Positions 11,066 through 21,429 of a DNA stretch of 64,000 nucleotides are shown here, piece by piece (the stretch's first letter is position 1; each line of letters starts with the position of its first letter). The notes below the pieces were generated by a model. The model had not been told where the DNA came from. It searched no databases and saw only the letters and a program-made list of their open reading frames with translations. Location of the stretch: positions 20,354,450 to 20,418,449 of the forward strand of contig NC_134029.1 of assembly GCF_964204645.1 (NCBI RefSeq), read 5' to 3'. Both the position numbers and the translations under genes were made by a program. This DNA comes from Tubulanus polymorphus (taxonomy: Eukaryota; Nemertea; Palaeonemertea; Tubulaniformes; Tubulanidae).

Positions 11066-12118
11066 TTTTTAGATAGTGGTTTTTTATCTTATTACGTATC
11101 TATTTGACGTATACATTTCGTAACAATGTCATTCGTTAGAATTTAACGCAACTCTTCGTCGTTTGTAAGCCAAGTGGTTGGGTATAGATAATGTCGTTCT
11201 TTTATCTTTGCTATCGCTTTTAGTGCATTATCATCATTGTAATAGACTAAGAATCGTGTATATACTTTTCGATACAGTCATTGGGTCAGCCATTTTATGC
11301 ACGGTAACATACAAAAGAAAAAAAACTCGTGTGTCGTGTACAAATCTTTTGAAGTCGTTAGTTTATGGTATTTCGTTAATCCGTGTTTACAGTATGACAG
11401 ATAATCCTCGTCTTATTCGTGAGGGAATTATGACTCGGTTGCTGGCACTGCAGGAGTCAGTAAGACGGCTTCCCTAAACATCTTCCGTCGATCTTCTTAA
11501 TCCGTTGCGTCGTAATAAACCCGGATTAGTAAGGCTTGACTACTTATACGTAAGCGCTGTTTTGGGTTGATATAAAGAAAGATGTGGATACGCGTTGGAA
11601 CTATAATGCTCTTTTCCGCGTAACCCAATTAACTTAATTCTGGCGCTGAAAAGTTTGAGACAATCCATTGAAGTTTTTTCTTAAAGACGACCTCGACGTC
11701 TTAATCATTTCCGGTAAACATGTATATAAGTATATTTGAAAGGAAATAGCACAGTTTTCTTTATAGTTCAGTGAAGTGATATAGCATCGAGGGAACGGAG
11801 AATTAGACAACTTAATTCCGCTTCATATGTTACTTATATACACCGCAGAATATTGCGCAGTTACCGATATTTACTTAGAATCGTGTACCTAGAAATATTA
11901 GTCTGCTTGAACAGTTACTGATACGGATCCTTGATGCCTGGAGCAGTGCACCCTCTACTGCATCGCCCTGGCGACAAGACCGATATATATTAATCGACAA
12001 GGGCAATAATGTCTCTTGACGTCAGACTAGATCAGCGATCAGACGATTCATTCGCCACCTAACGATTATCTAATCAGTATCAGTATCTTCCTTGAGGGGA
12101 TTCTAGTCTACTCCAACG

Positions 12119-12235
12119 CATCCTCCCTCGGCAGGGATTCGAACCCGATTGGCTGAGTGTAACGAAGCCATGGCAGTATATCAGTACGGCGGCAATCTCG
12201 ATGCCATCAGGTTCGAATCCCTGCCGGGGAGGATG
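12119..12235. repeat. Inverted repeat with tRNA-B-box-like arms
   Basis: CATCCTCCCTCGGCAGGG...GAACC at the left faces GGTTCGAATCCCTGCCG...GAGGATG at the right, about 26 bp per arm. Both arms carry GGTTCGAATCC or its complement. No tRNA fold is present, so this is not a tRNA gene. Confidence 0.6.
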
Positions 12236-12300
12236 ACTCCAACGGGATGCTGCGGAAGGGAATGAAAATTCCAAGATATCCTCAGTGGGGGCCATTTCAT

Positions 12301-12352
12301 ATCACGAAGTCATCAAGGAATCAGAAATCACGAAGTCATCAAGGAATCAGAA
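12301..12352 (+). repeat. 26-bp direct duplication
   Basis: Two identical adjacent copies of a unit starting ATCACGAAGTCATCAAGG. Confidence 0.85.
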
Positions 12353-12752
12353 ATTCCCAGATTCAAATACAGTGAGCCCCGATATACAGCCCTCCCCGCT
12401 TACCGTCAGGTTCTCATTACAAATACAAAGTAAATGCACTGTATACCGCCATAATTAGTCTGCACGATGTGGGCCAAATATCGGGAATTGACTGTATAAA
12501 ATTAAAAGATATCCCCATGGGAGATGTCCAAGGTTCATAAGTCAACTTGTCACCAGCGAGAACAATTCTATAATCGTCCGATTTCCATGAGTCAGAACTA
12601 AGAGATTTATCTGCAAGTGGTACCCTGTGAAAAAAACATACAGAATTGGTTGAACAGGATTGCCTGCTGTAGACTCCCAACCTAAAAAAAAAATCAGAGA
12701 CAAAAGAGACAAACCATATATTACATGATTAAGAGACTTTTTGCCTTAAAAC

Positions 12753-12758
12753 TTTATT
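12753..12758 (-). terminator. Candidate polyadenylation signal of the La gene
   Basis: AATAAA on the minus strand about 480 bp beyond the La stop. Confidence 0.35.
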
Positions 12759-13239
12759 TCACGAAATCCATCCATGTTCATACAGACCGCCGTTTATATT
12801 GCTGCCGACCGAATACGATGTTAAGAATTTTTGTCGTAGAGATACTCTAGATAAGGAACCGGAACCATAGTTCCGAGAATTTTATATCGCTCGGAATTTA
12901 ACCTTGTTCATCGTTACAGCATTAGGGGCAAGTTGCCTTTTCCTAACAATGGTGGGAATCACGCCACAAGGAATAGATACTGCAGAAATACAATTTTTTA
13001 CCGAAATCACAATCATTCAATGACATCATCAAAAAGTAAAAATACTGAGAAATCAACAGTTTTTCTTTCACGCTACCGAGGAATTCAGGCAGCTGTGAGA
13101 CAGTGTACATGATATGGAAATAACATATTTATAATAAAAGGTATACCGGTAACTAAAAGTCATTTTTTTCCCAGACATATTCGTCATACATCTATAAACT
13201 TATTAAAGGAACCTATACATTTTCAAAATTGAAACGAAC

Positions 13240-14412
13240 TTAATTCCTTCGCGATCGCTTTTTCGGAGGACCGCCGCCGCCGCGACCTCTGAAGCCGCCG
13301 CGTTTTTTGCCGAAGTTCTTCTGTTGACCCGTCGTCTTTTTCGTGAACACGCTCTCCCAGTGTTTCACCTCGGCGTCGCCTTCGAGAACGTTCGCCGTCA
13401 ACTCAGCATCGTTCAACATCAGTTTCTCGTCGGTGTTCAACGCCGCCTTCCACGCTTTGGACGCTTCGTTCTCGTCGACGAACCGCACGAACGCCTCGTC
13501 GTCGCCCATGTCGAAGTCGACCCACGCGATCTCGCCGCTGTCTTTGAACAGTTCTTTGATGTCTTCGCGTTTGACGCCGTCCTTCATCCCCGTTAAATGC
13601 AACACGGTTCCCTTCACTAACTGCTCCATGTGTTTCTTCTTATTCTCCTCGAGCTGTTTCTGTTTGTCCTCCTCGAGCTTCTTCGCGCCCTCCAACACCT
13701 CGACTTTCTTCTTCTCGCGTTTCTTCTTGAAGTACGCGTCTTTGAACAGGCGTTGCAGCTCGACGTCTTTGTACTTGATCGTTTCGAGGTCGTGGAACGT
13801 TTTAGCGTCGTCGACGCTTTTGAACACGACGAAACAAGAGCCTTTAAACGCGCGGCTCTCGTCGCGACGCATCTGAATGTACTCGGGCGGGCCGTGCGCG
13901 TCGAAAAAACTCAACAAATCGTCGATCGTCGTGTCCAATTCGAAACCTTTCACGTATAACGAACGCTGTTTCACGTCCTCTTTTCGCGCCACGTTCAAAA
14001 CGGGAATCGGTTTCTCCGCCGAACGCCGGATTTTGAGTTCGTCGTCGCCGATCGCGATCAGACCGGATTTCGACTTGCGCAGCGCTTTGACGATCGTCGC
14101 GAAGTCCTCGGTCAGTTCTTTCAAACGTTTGAATTTGATCATCGTTTCGAGCGGAATCCAACCGTCGTCGAGTTTTAATTGTTCCTGCATGAATCGATCG
14201 CGACCGAGGTTCATATCGCCGAAATAGTGTTCGACCTGACGGATGATTTTCGTTTCGAGTTCGGTCGGCTCTTCGTCGCCGCACGAGACGCCGTTACCGT
14301 TCGATTCGGGAGCTTTCTCATCCTTCACCGTTGTCGATTCCGCCTCGTTTTTTACCGTAGTGGACTCTGTTTTCACCTCCTCAACGACATCAGGCGTAGT
14401 TGAATCGGCCAT
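13240..14412 (-). CDS. SSB: La ribonucleoprotein (lupus La homologue)
   Basis: A single open frame of 390 residues, close to human La (408). La binds UUU-OH ends of RNA polymerase III transcripts in the nucleus, protects them from exonucleases and helps fold pre-tRNAs and other RNAs. An acidic, Ser/Thr-rich N-terminal extension (1-50) precedes the La motif (about 51-133; IIRQVEHYFGDMNLGRDRF and GWIPLETMIKF). RRM1 covers about 150-233, with RNP2 LYVKGF and RNP1 KGSCFVVF. A Lys/Glu-rich helix (230-265) leads to an atypical RRM2 (about 268-350), then a short Gly/Arg/Lys tail ending KKRSRRN that may act as a nuclear signal. Odd points: the tail is shorter than in vertebrates, the coding region has no intron, and the aromatic pair of the UUU-OH pocket reads HY rather than YY (His62). 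The frame is intact, so it is probably functional. Confidence 0.95.
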   Translation of the reverse strand: MADSTTPDVVEEVKTESTTVKNEAESTTVKDEKAPESNGNGVSCGDEEPTELETKIIRQVEHYFGDMNLGRDRFMQEQLKLDDGWIPLETMIKFKRLKELTEDFATIVKALRKSKSGLIAIGDDELKIRRSAEKPIPVLNVARKEDVKQRSLYVKGFELDTTIDDLLSFFDAHGPPEYIQMRRDESRAFKGSCFVVFKSVDDAKTFHDLETIKYKDVELQRLFKDAYFKKKREKKKVEVLEGAKKLEEDKQKQLEENKKKHMEQLVKGTVLHLTGMKDGVKREDIKELFKDSGEIAWVDFDMGDDEAFVRFVDENEASKAWKAALNTDEKLMLNDAELTANVLEGDAEVKHWESVFTKKTTGQQKNFGKKRGGFRGRGGGGPPKKRSRRN

Positions 14413-14437
14413 AATTGTGGATTATTTTCAGCGAAAC

Positions 14438-14458
14438 CTGTATCGAAATTGAAAAAAA
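14438..14458 (-). other. SSB: Predicted 3' splice site in the La 5' UTR
   Basis: CTTTTTTTCAATTTCGATACAG on the minus strand sits about 25 bp before the La start codon. It looks like an acceptor, which would make the coding exon the second exon after a non-coding first exon upstream. Confidence 0.4.
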
Positions 14459-16255
14459 GAAACTTAAATCAATAAGTTCGGAGAATGCATGGACTTAATT
14501 CTTCATGGAATGATTCAATTAACCCTTCATGAACCAATCAAAGCTCTTTCGGAACTGATGTCGATTAACTTAGATTCATTGCTTCATCTTATCAGGGTGG
14601 CTACATTATGCTTTTTCAGTGACTATTCCCCGAAACACACATCGTTTTCCCCCAACCTGATCGGCTCCAATCGATTAACACAGTCAAATTTGTAAGACAT
14701 GATTATATATCCGATGCCCAACTTAAGATTTACTCAGATTCCCTGCCTTTTTTAATACAAAAGAAACCAGATAAGTGAGATAACATGAAACTAACACATT
14801 TCTTTTATGATTTATCTTTCATCTCATGGAAGGTCACAATACAGACACCACGATATTTAAAAATTATCAAAATAAAACCAATGCCTGCGATATTTCATTT
14901 ATAAAGGGTGCAAAAACGGCCAACCAGCCAAGGGCAAGGAAGATACATGCCAACATGACAACAAACTCCACGTTGGCCACAAGTTTAAATCCTTTGTCAT
15001 CGGGTTATTTACGTATTATTACAGCTAATCGAACAACTAACTTCATTACTGAAATCAAACACATAATATTTAGCAGGACATAACATTAATTCAACACTTA
15101 CAAGGACTATAAAACGACTTTAAAATTCGTTCAATCCGGCGTACCATAGACGATAGCTACTTTCACTTCCGCGTTGGCTCCACGCCGGAAGTTGCAATAA
15201 CGTTTTTCCCCATTAAATTCAATTCAATTATTTCTCAATTCTATTTTCCTGATGATAGCTATTTTTTCTAGTGGTTCAATAGACATTTGATAATGAATGA
15301 TTTTACAATTGTATGGATTTCGTAAACATTCTTATCTCTTGTATCTTGTATCTCCCTATCCGCAATTTGTCCGGTGCGTATTCCGATAATAGGTTCCGTG
15401 TACTTACTTCCGCGGATGATGACAGTTCAGTTCAACGCAGTCTCCACGGTAGTAGCAGTAGCTTAGCAAAAATCTGGATTATTGTTCTGAAGAAGGCTCT
15501 AACACTAACGAGAAGAAGTTAAAACTAAAAAGGTAATTACAAAATTTATCTTTCAATATCATCAATCCGATTCATAACCAACAAACTAAAAAACAGTGTA
15601 AAATGGATATAAAAACGATGATTTATTTATCCGGACTGCTCAACTCTGCTGATTCAATTATTAAGAGACCTATTTAAGGTATGCACACCGAAAATTAAGC
15701 GAAATATCCCAAAAAGATCGTGGACTATTGAAAATAAAAAGACTTTAGTCCGATCGTGAGTGACGACCTGGACCAGGCTGTCTGTATGGATGGAGCTGCT
15801 TTTTGGTTTTAGTCTTTTTTAGTGTCTTTCAACTTCAAGTTTGGGCAGGCCTGCCCTGGACTATTGTTACAGGCCTACAGCAGCTGTAGGCGGCCTTTAA
15901 CCACACATCCAGTTATTGACTACCTACGAAGTCTCTATCTTAAATTTGTGTCTAAAATGAGCTAGAGGCCTAATAAAAAATCCAGCTCTAGCTAAGCCTC
16001 AGAAGTAAGACTATTTATTTCTGATTTAATACCTATTTTTGCTACTTAGCCCTACATATGTTTATCTTCTAGTTTCCCTAACAGATTTTCACCCACAGTA
16101 ATTTATAATTGATCGAATGATGCTGATTGCAACACATCAGGATCTCCGTAGGACTATAAATCATTTGTTAGGCCTATCTGGTTTTACGACTCGTTAATGA
16201 ATCGTAATGAGTTGTTTAGTCACCCGTGTTACTGTAATGTCAATTGCTAATTGAT
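14459..16255. other. Intergenic, no gene seen
   Basis: AT-rich; presumably contains the La promoter and non-coding first exon. Short ORFs show no domain character. Confidence 0.4.
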
Positions 16256-16535
16256 ATCAGGGGCCGATCCAGGGAGACTTGTACGAGTCCATCAAATTTT
16301 TTGTGTGCTCTATCAACATCTTCTTCTTTAGAGTAATGTGGAGGACCCGTAGTTGGGCATTGTCCCACAGCGTCTTTTTTTTTTTTTTAATCAGTGAGTC
16401 GACGAACACTGATATGTGTCCTGCCTGAATGCATGGTTTCACTAGGATTCGAACCCTCAACCTCTCAGTTGTGAGCAACTACAAAGTGCTCTTTTGGGAT
16501 GTGACAAGTCCGCCACTAGATCCGCCGTCTTGCTT
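16256..16535 (-). mobile_element. tRNA-derived SINE
   Basis: On the minus strand the head carries an A-box-like segment (TAGTGGCGGACTTG) and, about 60 bp on, a B box (GGGTTCGAATCC). A body with a 14-A run follows, ending GGATCGGCCCCTG. The A/B box spacing fits a tRNA-like RNA polymerase III promoter. The end resembles the CGCCCCTG end of the repeats at 7040 and 28997. Confidence 0.65.
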
Positions 16536-17818
16536 GAGTATAGATAAAAAATTATGGCACAAATGTTTTTCGAAACTTTTAAGTTCACTCAGTTGAAAAT
16601 AGTTGACTTAACCTCATTGGACCTTAAAAAAATATATTTAACAAAGTGTAGATAGGTAGGATGTAGAAGTTAACAACAGTCTTCTTACTTCGTCGAAGCT
16701 ACAGTTAAACTATGCATAAATCGGTACGATTGGGACCAGGATAGAATCGAGTTTAGGTAGTGTACAGTATAAAAATTTGCTTACAAAACCACTGAATTAC
16801 CAGTTTACCGAGATAAACAGTACAAATTTAGGAGGAGTCTACTGTAATTGGGATAGGCCTATGACAATGATGCAGGAACTTTCTTGAAATTTGAAATTTT
16901 CATCCTAATCTCCTTGAAAACCCCTTATATCCAGGAAGGAATGATCTGTAGGGACCATGAATAATTAGCCTTTACTGAAGGGTTACCAACCACTGACCGA
17001 AATACACCAGTAAAGGTTTATACGAGAAAAGCGTTCTTGATATTCTGCTTGGTGTCTGTATATATCCAATGTTAGCAGTGCCGTTGAGCACACACGGTCT
17101 TTACAAATAGAGACATAGTAGTGGATGGGACTGTGTGCATGATACTTTGCAATGCTTTAATTTCCTCGGACCGCATGACATTCGAGCCTAATTCCAGCGT
17201 AGATAGATTAAAGCACTGTCAGCTATGCGTGCTGTGCTTCGGTGACGCGAAATTTTTTAAGCAATCATCTAAATCGAAAGTTATGGTAAATCGCTTGTTC
17301 TGAAAGAAAATTTAATGAAATTATTCGATTATGAAATCCTGCGTTCAAGGTCGGTAGGTTTCCACGCTTATCTTCTATACAGTTTCTAAGCTGGGATAAG
17401 CGTGGATTAAAACCATTATTACCAGGTGGATTCTGATCGAGTGCGCGTGTGGCTTGGCTCGAGGCGTTGTTATGATTCTTTATTCTACTCGAACTCGGAT
17501 TTATTTTCCATTTTCCCAGTTCTTTCAACTCGTTGATCGCGCGAATTTCGTCGAAAACGCCGAGAGCATCTCGTTGGAAGTTTTCCACGTTGGAGAATCT
17601 GGTTTCTTCAATCGATATATACGCATGAAACGAGTGGTGTTTTTACTCGGGGAAGACTGTGCGAGTATAATCTTATCTCAGTTTGCGGAGCTTTTCACGT
17701 CGCATAACGTATAGATAAGCGGTTAAGTGCTGGAACAACTCCCATCGAGATGAGACAGTTCGTGCGTCTGCCTCGGGTTTCAAAGTTCCTTGTACATTAT
17801 TGGAGAAAACGAAATAAG
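16536..17818. other. Intergenic, no gene seen
   Basis: Contains a fragment near 16860-16965 (TTTCTTGAAATTTGAAATTTTC...GATCTGTAGGGACC) repeated at about 19135-19255. No supported exon. Confidence 0.4.
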
Positions 17819-18222
17819 CTGCGGTCGCACGGAGATGATTTGGCCCGGATCAGACCCGAGTTGAATTTGGCCCTCGCCTAATTAGAAAGCGCGGTCGCAC
17901 GCAAACCACTCACTCGATACTAAATAATGCCGTGAGTCGCTTTCGTAATAACTTAACGTTTACACGCAATAATTTGACACCTGCTGAAATTTGACCATCG
18001 CATCTTCGCTTGCCAGGATTTGATTGCCGCCCGCTGAAGCATGTGATTGGCTAGATATATAGATGGGTGGCCGCTGAGTTCAATCAAACCCTGGCAAGCG
18101 AGGATGAAATTTCACGGGCCTGGTCTGATGTTTCTGGCCGGGCTAAATTTGGCCCGGGTCAAACATGCATGGGTCGTACGGTTGGCCCGGCCCGGAAAAC
18201 GCTGACAGTGTGACCGCGGCTG
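17819..18222. mobile_element. MITE of the CTGCGGTCGCAC...TTTGGCCC family, interrupted
   Basis: Left end GCTGCGGTCGCACGGAGATG and TTTGGCCCGG; right end GGCCCGG...GTGTGACCGCGGC. Relatives at 25781-26043 and 42994-43243. It is split by the smaller MITE at 18001-18106, so it is the older insertion. Confidence 0.6.
18001..18106. mobile_element. Short MITE with CATCCTCGCTTGCC ends, nested
   Basis: 106 bp with terminal inverted repeats CATCTTCGCTTGCCAGG and CCTGGCAAGCGAGGATG, extending through TTTGATTG/CAATCAAA. It sits inside the larger MITE. Same family as 4550-5227 and 62120-62436. Confidence 0.8.
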
Positions 18223-19862
18223 TAGATATCGTCGTGTCCACCAGCTATCATCGACCGGTGATTGACCGATCGGAGTGTTCGAGGATGTACGACTCATCGT
18301 CGTTGTGCGTGTTCGGCGTTATATCGCTTATTGATTTTTTTATCAATCTTTTCCGCGCGGTTCGACGTTCGTGATATATGTGTCAGCATGTACGCGCGCC
18401 GCACGCTGGTATGTAACTACGTAAGTCGGGGCAGATTGCATAATCCGCGCTAGGTATGTTTCACCGTCGGTGATCAGCTTCCTATTGACCGCCTCGGTCG
18501 AACAGGAAATTAGCGGGAATATTTTGCAGTCGTCGCGCGTTGTTTGCGAAGATTGGTACATTCCGGAATCGGTGATAATCGAGGTAATCTGTCGGCGGCT
18601 TTTGGGGAGTTCGACATTCCTTCCTAGGAAGTAATAATCCTCGGTTCGTCGTGCTTGGCTTCTTTTCGCCGGTCTCCGGCTCTTTAATGAACCTCGATTT
18701 CTGTTCGTCGAGTTTCCGCGAGGCGTTTGGCTTCGGTAAGTTCGTTTCGTTCGAAAGGGTTTTCGATTCTTTGTTTCATAGATCTTTCAGCTACAGTAGG
18801 AAAACTAACCTTCATTCAAGAGAAGAAAAGTCTTTAAATCTCACTTCAATTATTGGTCATGCTAAAAAGTCATTTAGGCCTAGGGCTGTGATTTCTTGTA
18901 GGGTCCCTATGACCCCTCGATTCCTCAAACCCCTAAACCAAAAATGCTTATAAAGGTGCTTGAATATCCTTGAATTTTGAGCAAAATGTCCAAAAGTCCT
19001 TGAAAACTGCTTGAATTTTGAGAAATTTGACAATTACAAAAATTCTTCAGTTTTAAGGCCTCTAGTTATTATACACACAGATTCCACAGAATTTGATTGT
19101 TAAATAAGATAAACAGTACCGATTTGGGAGGAGTCGAACGTTCTTGGAATATGAAAGTGATGCAGATGCTTCCTTGAAATTTGCAATTTTCTTCTTGAAA
19201 ATCTTGGAAAAGTCCTTGAATTCTGGAATGACTGATCTGTAGGGACCCTGATGGAATTTTAATGATTATAATTAAATGATACAATTAATTCTTGTAGAGG
19301 TATGGAATTTTTTAGTTATTCGTTTCAGTTCTAACTTCGTTCATTTCGTGAAAATTATGTATAAATAATAAATTATATATAATATATTAATGTTTCATTT
19401 TTGATTTATTTAGATTTCATTAATTTTGTTATGCGTTGATGCGGGCTGGAATATGATGAATATCAAATTCATTATTACTCTTTCTATATTCGATGTTGAA
19501 TAGGCTTCTGTATTTGTAGTATATATTTGTAGTATCTCTATTAGTCGTGTCTGAATTTACTGAAAATGTTTTTTGACTGAAAGCTGTGCAAATATATGTA
19601 TGAAATGAATCTACGCTATTAGCTTTCAACCACTCACTCTGTTTGAACGGTAGATATGTATTTAGAAGTATCTTAGATAATAGTTAACTAAAACCGATTA
19701 GGTGCATGGAAGTGAATAATTTCTCGGGAGGGGTTCTTCAAGATAGCTGGGGGGAGGGGTTTAAGTGTGTGTCTAAGGCGTTTTATTAAAAGATAACAAC
19801 ATTGCGAAATAATGTTCATAACCTTGTTACTGTACATGACTTGCGCAATAACGCGTTAATAA
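18223..19862. other. Intergenic, no gene seen
   Basis: Repeat fragment at about 18940-19255, otherwise nothing supported. Confidence 0.4.
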
Positions 19863-20073
<211 letters not shown>

Positions 20074-20705
20074 ACTTTCAAGCCATGCAATTGATAACTA
20101 ATGATCTGACATAATCCTGATGATGATTTGTTGGTCTTATGAAATTCATTTGGTTTTGAAGAAAGCCGGATTAAAACTTACACATTGTAGAGCAAGTCAA
20201 CTGTGGGCTATGAATGAATACGGGTTAACGTTACATTATGAAGATTAGTCTCTGTACTTAGTTATTTAATGACAAACTCCTCATTCTCAGTGACTTAACA
20301 AAACCATTATAGGGGCCTAACGGTCTAAATTTGGCCCGTTCCAATTTTGTATGGACAAAACGTTCACACTAGCGAAATTTTGAGCCCGATTCCAAATTGG
20401 TCCGTTCCATTTAAGACGGTTCCGATTCGGAATGACCCTTAAAGACCGATCCAAATTTTGGAACAGACTAAATCTATTCATGGGGACATCTTGCAGGGCA
20501 AGTCATAACCATCTGTAGCCAATTCAGCAACTTTTGCTCGACCCACGCCAAATGGTCTCCGGATGATCGCAGATTAATATACCTACTTTGCATTTTCTAT
20601 ACTAGATTTAATCAACACGTAAATTTTAACCGAAGCTTCATTTTCTTGTACATTTCAGAATCCGATGAATTTCACAAGCGTAATAAACGTTGAATCGAAT
20701 TGAAA

Positions 20706-20739
20706 ATGAGTTCATGTTGGAAAGAAGAATTATATATCG
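20706..20739 (+). CDS. ATP8B: Candidate alternative first coding exon 1a of the flippase
   Basis: ATG opens 11 codons (MSSCWKEELYI) plus one base, then a GTAAGT donor: phase 1, exactly what flippase exon 2 needs. An in-frame TGA lies 15 bases upstream. A TTTCTTGTACATTTCAG acceptor-like sequence ends at 20658, so a UTR exon may precede it. Spliced to exon 2 it would give MSSCWKEELYI-ETERRIRSND, much like the short N-termini of vertebrate ATP8B2/ATP8B4. Distance to exon 2 is 16 kb. RNA evidence is needed. Confidence 0.45.
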
Positions 20740-21130
20740 GTAAGTTATAGCTTTCAGCTAGTAATAACTGTATACAGTGGGCATGGTGTCAGTAACACTT
20801 GTTGATTTTTTACTGATATATATGTATAGTCAATAGATTATTGATTCATCGGTCCAAACGGCACATATGTTGTCCGTATACAATACAATACGTACACCAC
20901 TGAGAAATTATATAGAAGAATGTCGATATGCGCAATTTTTTATCGTCTATCTGGTTGAAATTGAGGCCTAATACTTTCTCACACGACGGAAATCTCGGGC
21001 CCGTGTGCGATAAGAAGGGTTTCAATTGTTCAAAGATTTTAGCCATAGAATTTCTGGATAATCAGTTGATCGTGTTCGTTTCAGTGCGCAATAATAAACA
21101 AGCACATATGAAAAATAGCGTATATATTGC

Positions 21131-21429
21131 TTAATCCTTTCAGTGCATCTACACCGCAGTGCGGTGTATAAATCAGTGATAGATTTTGCTAGTACACCGC
21201 ACTACGGTGTATTGATGTAATTAGTAATTAGTAACTATCTCTTGAAAAATGGCAGCACCTCAAACATAGTGAAATACTAGTAACTAACGATACACCGCGT
21301 CATAGTGGTATTCCCGTTATTCAACACACTAGGGTGGAAATTTTTAAAAAATTTCAAATTATCTCTAGCACTATAGGGTATTAACTCTAGCACTATAGGG
21401 TATTAACTAGTCAGCACTGAAAGGGTTAA
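21131..21429. mobile_element. TTAA-flanked piggyBac-like MITE, copy 1
   Basis: Begins TTAATCCTTTCAGTGC and ends GCACTGAAAGGGTTAA. Contains the near-palindrome TACACCGCAGTGCGGTGTA and a related one 40 bp on, plus a 22-bp duplication (TCTAGCACTATAGGGTATTAAC). No ORF. TTAA sites and CCYTT ends are typical of piggyBac-derived elements. Confidence 0.75.

Larger units (their letters stand above)
10013..12752. other. Intergenic region between hydrolase 5' end and La 3' end
   Basis: No coding exon recognised. Holds a hammerhead-like motif (11021-11065), an inverted repeat with B-box-like sequence (12119-12235) and a direct duplication (12301-12352). The hydrolase promoter must lie just above 10012, but no core element stands out. 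Confidence 0.5.

Noticed and set aside
11178-11477. 99-codon plus-strand ORF
   Set aside because: No motif, no splice context, codon use unlike the real exons here.
12211-12235. tRNA gene suggested by GGTTCGAATCCCTGCC
   Set aside because: No A box, acceptor stem or cloverleaf around it, and the same sequence is mirrored at 12119; it is an inverted repeat with a B-box-like arm.
13324-14284. Plus-strand and other-frame ORFs of 90-177 codons over the La gene
   Set aside because: Shadows of the GC-rich La coding exon; no domain content and low-complexity Ser/Arg or Leu runs.
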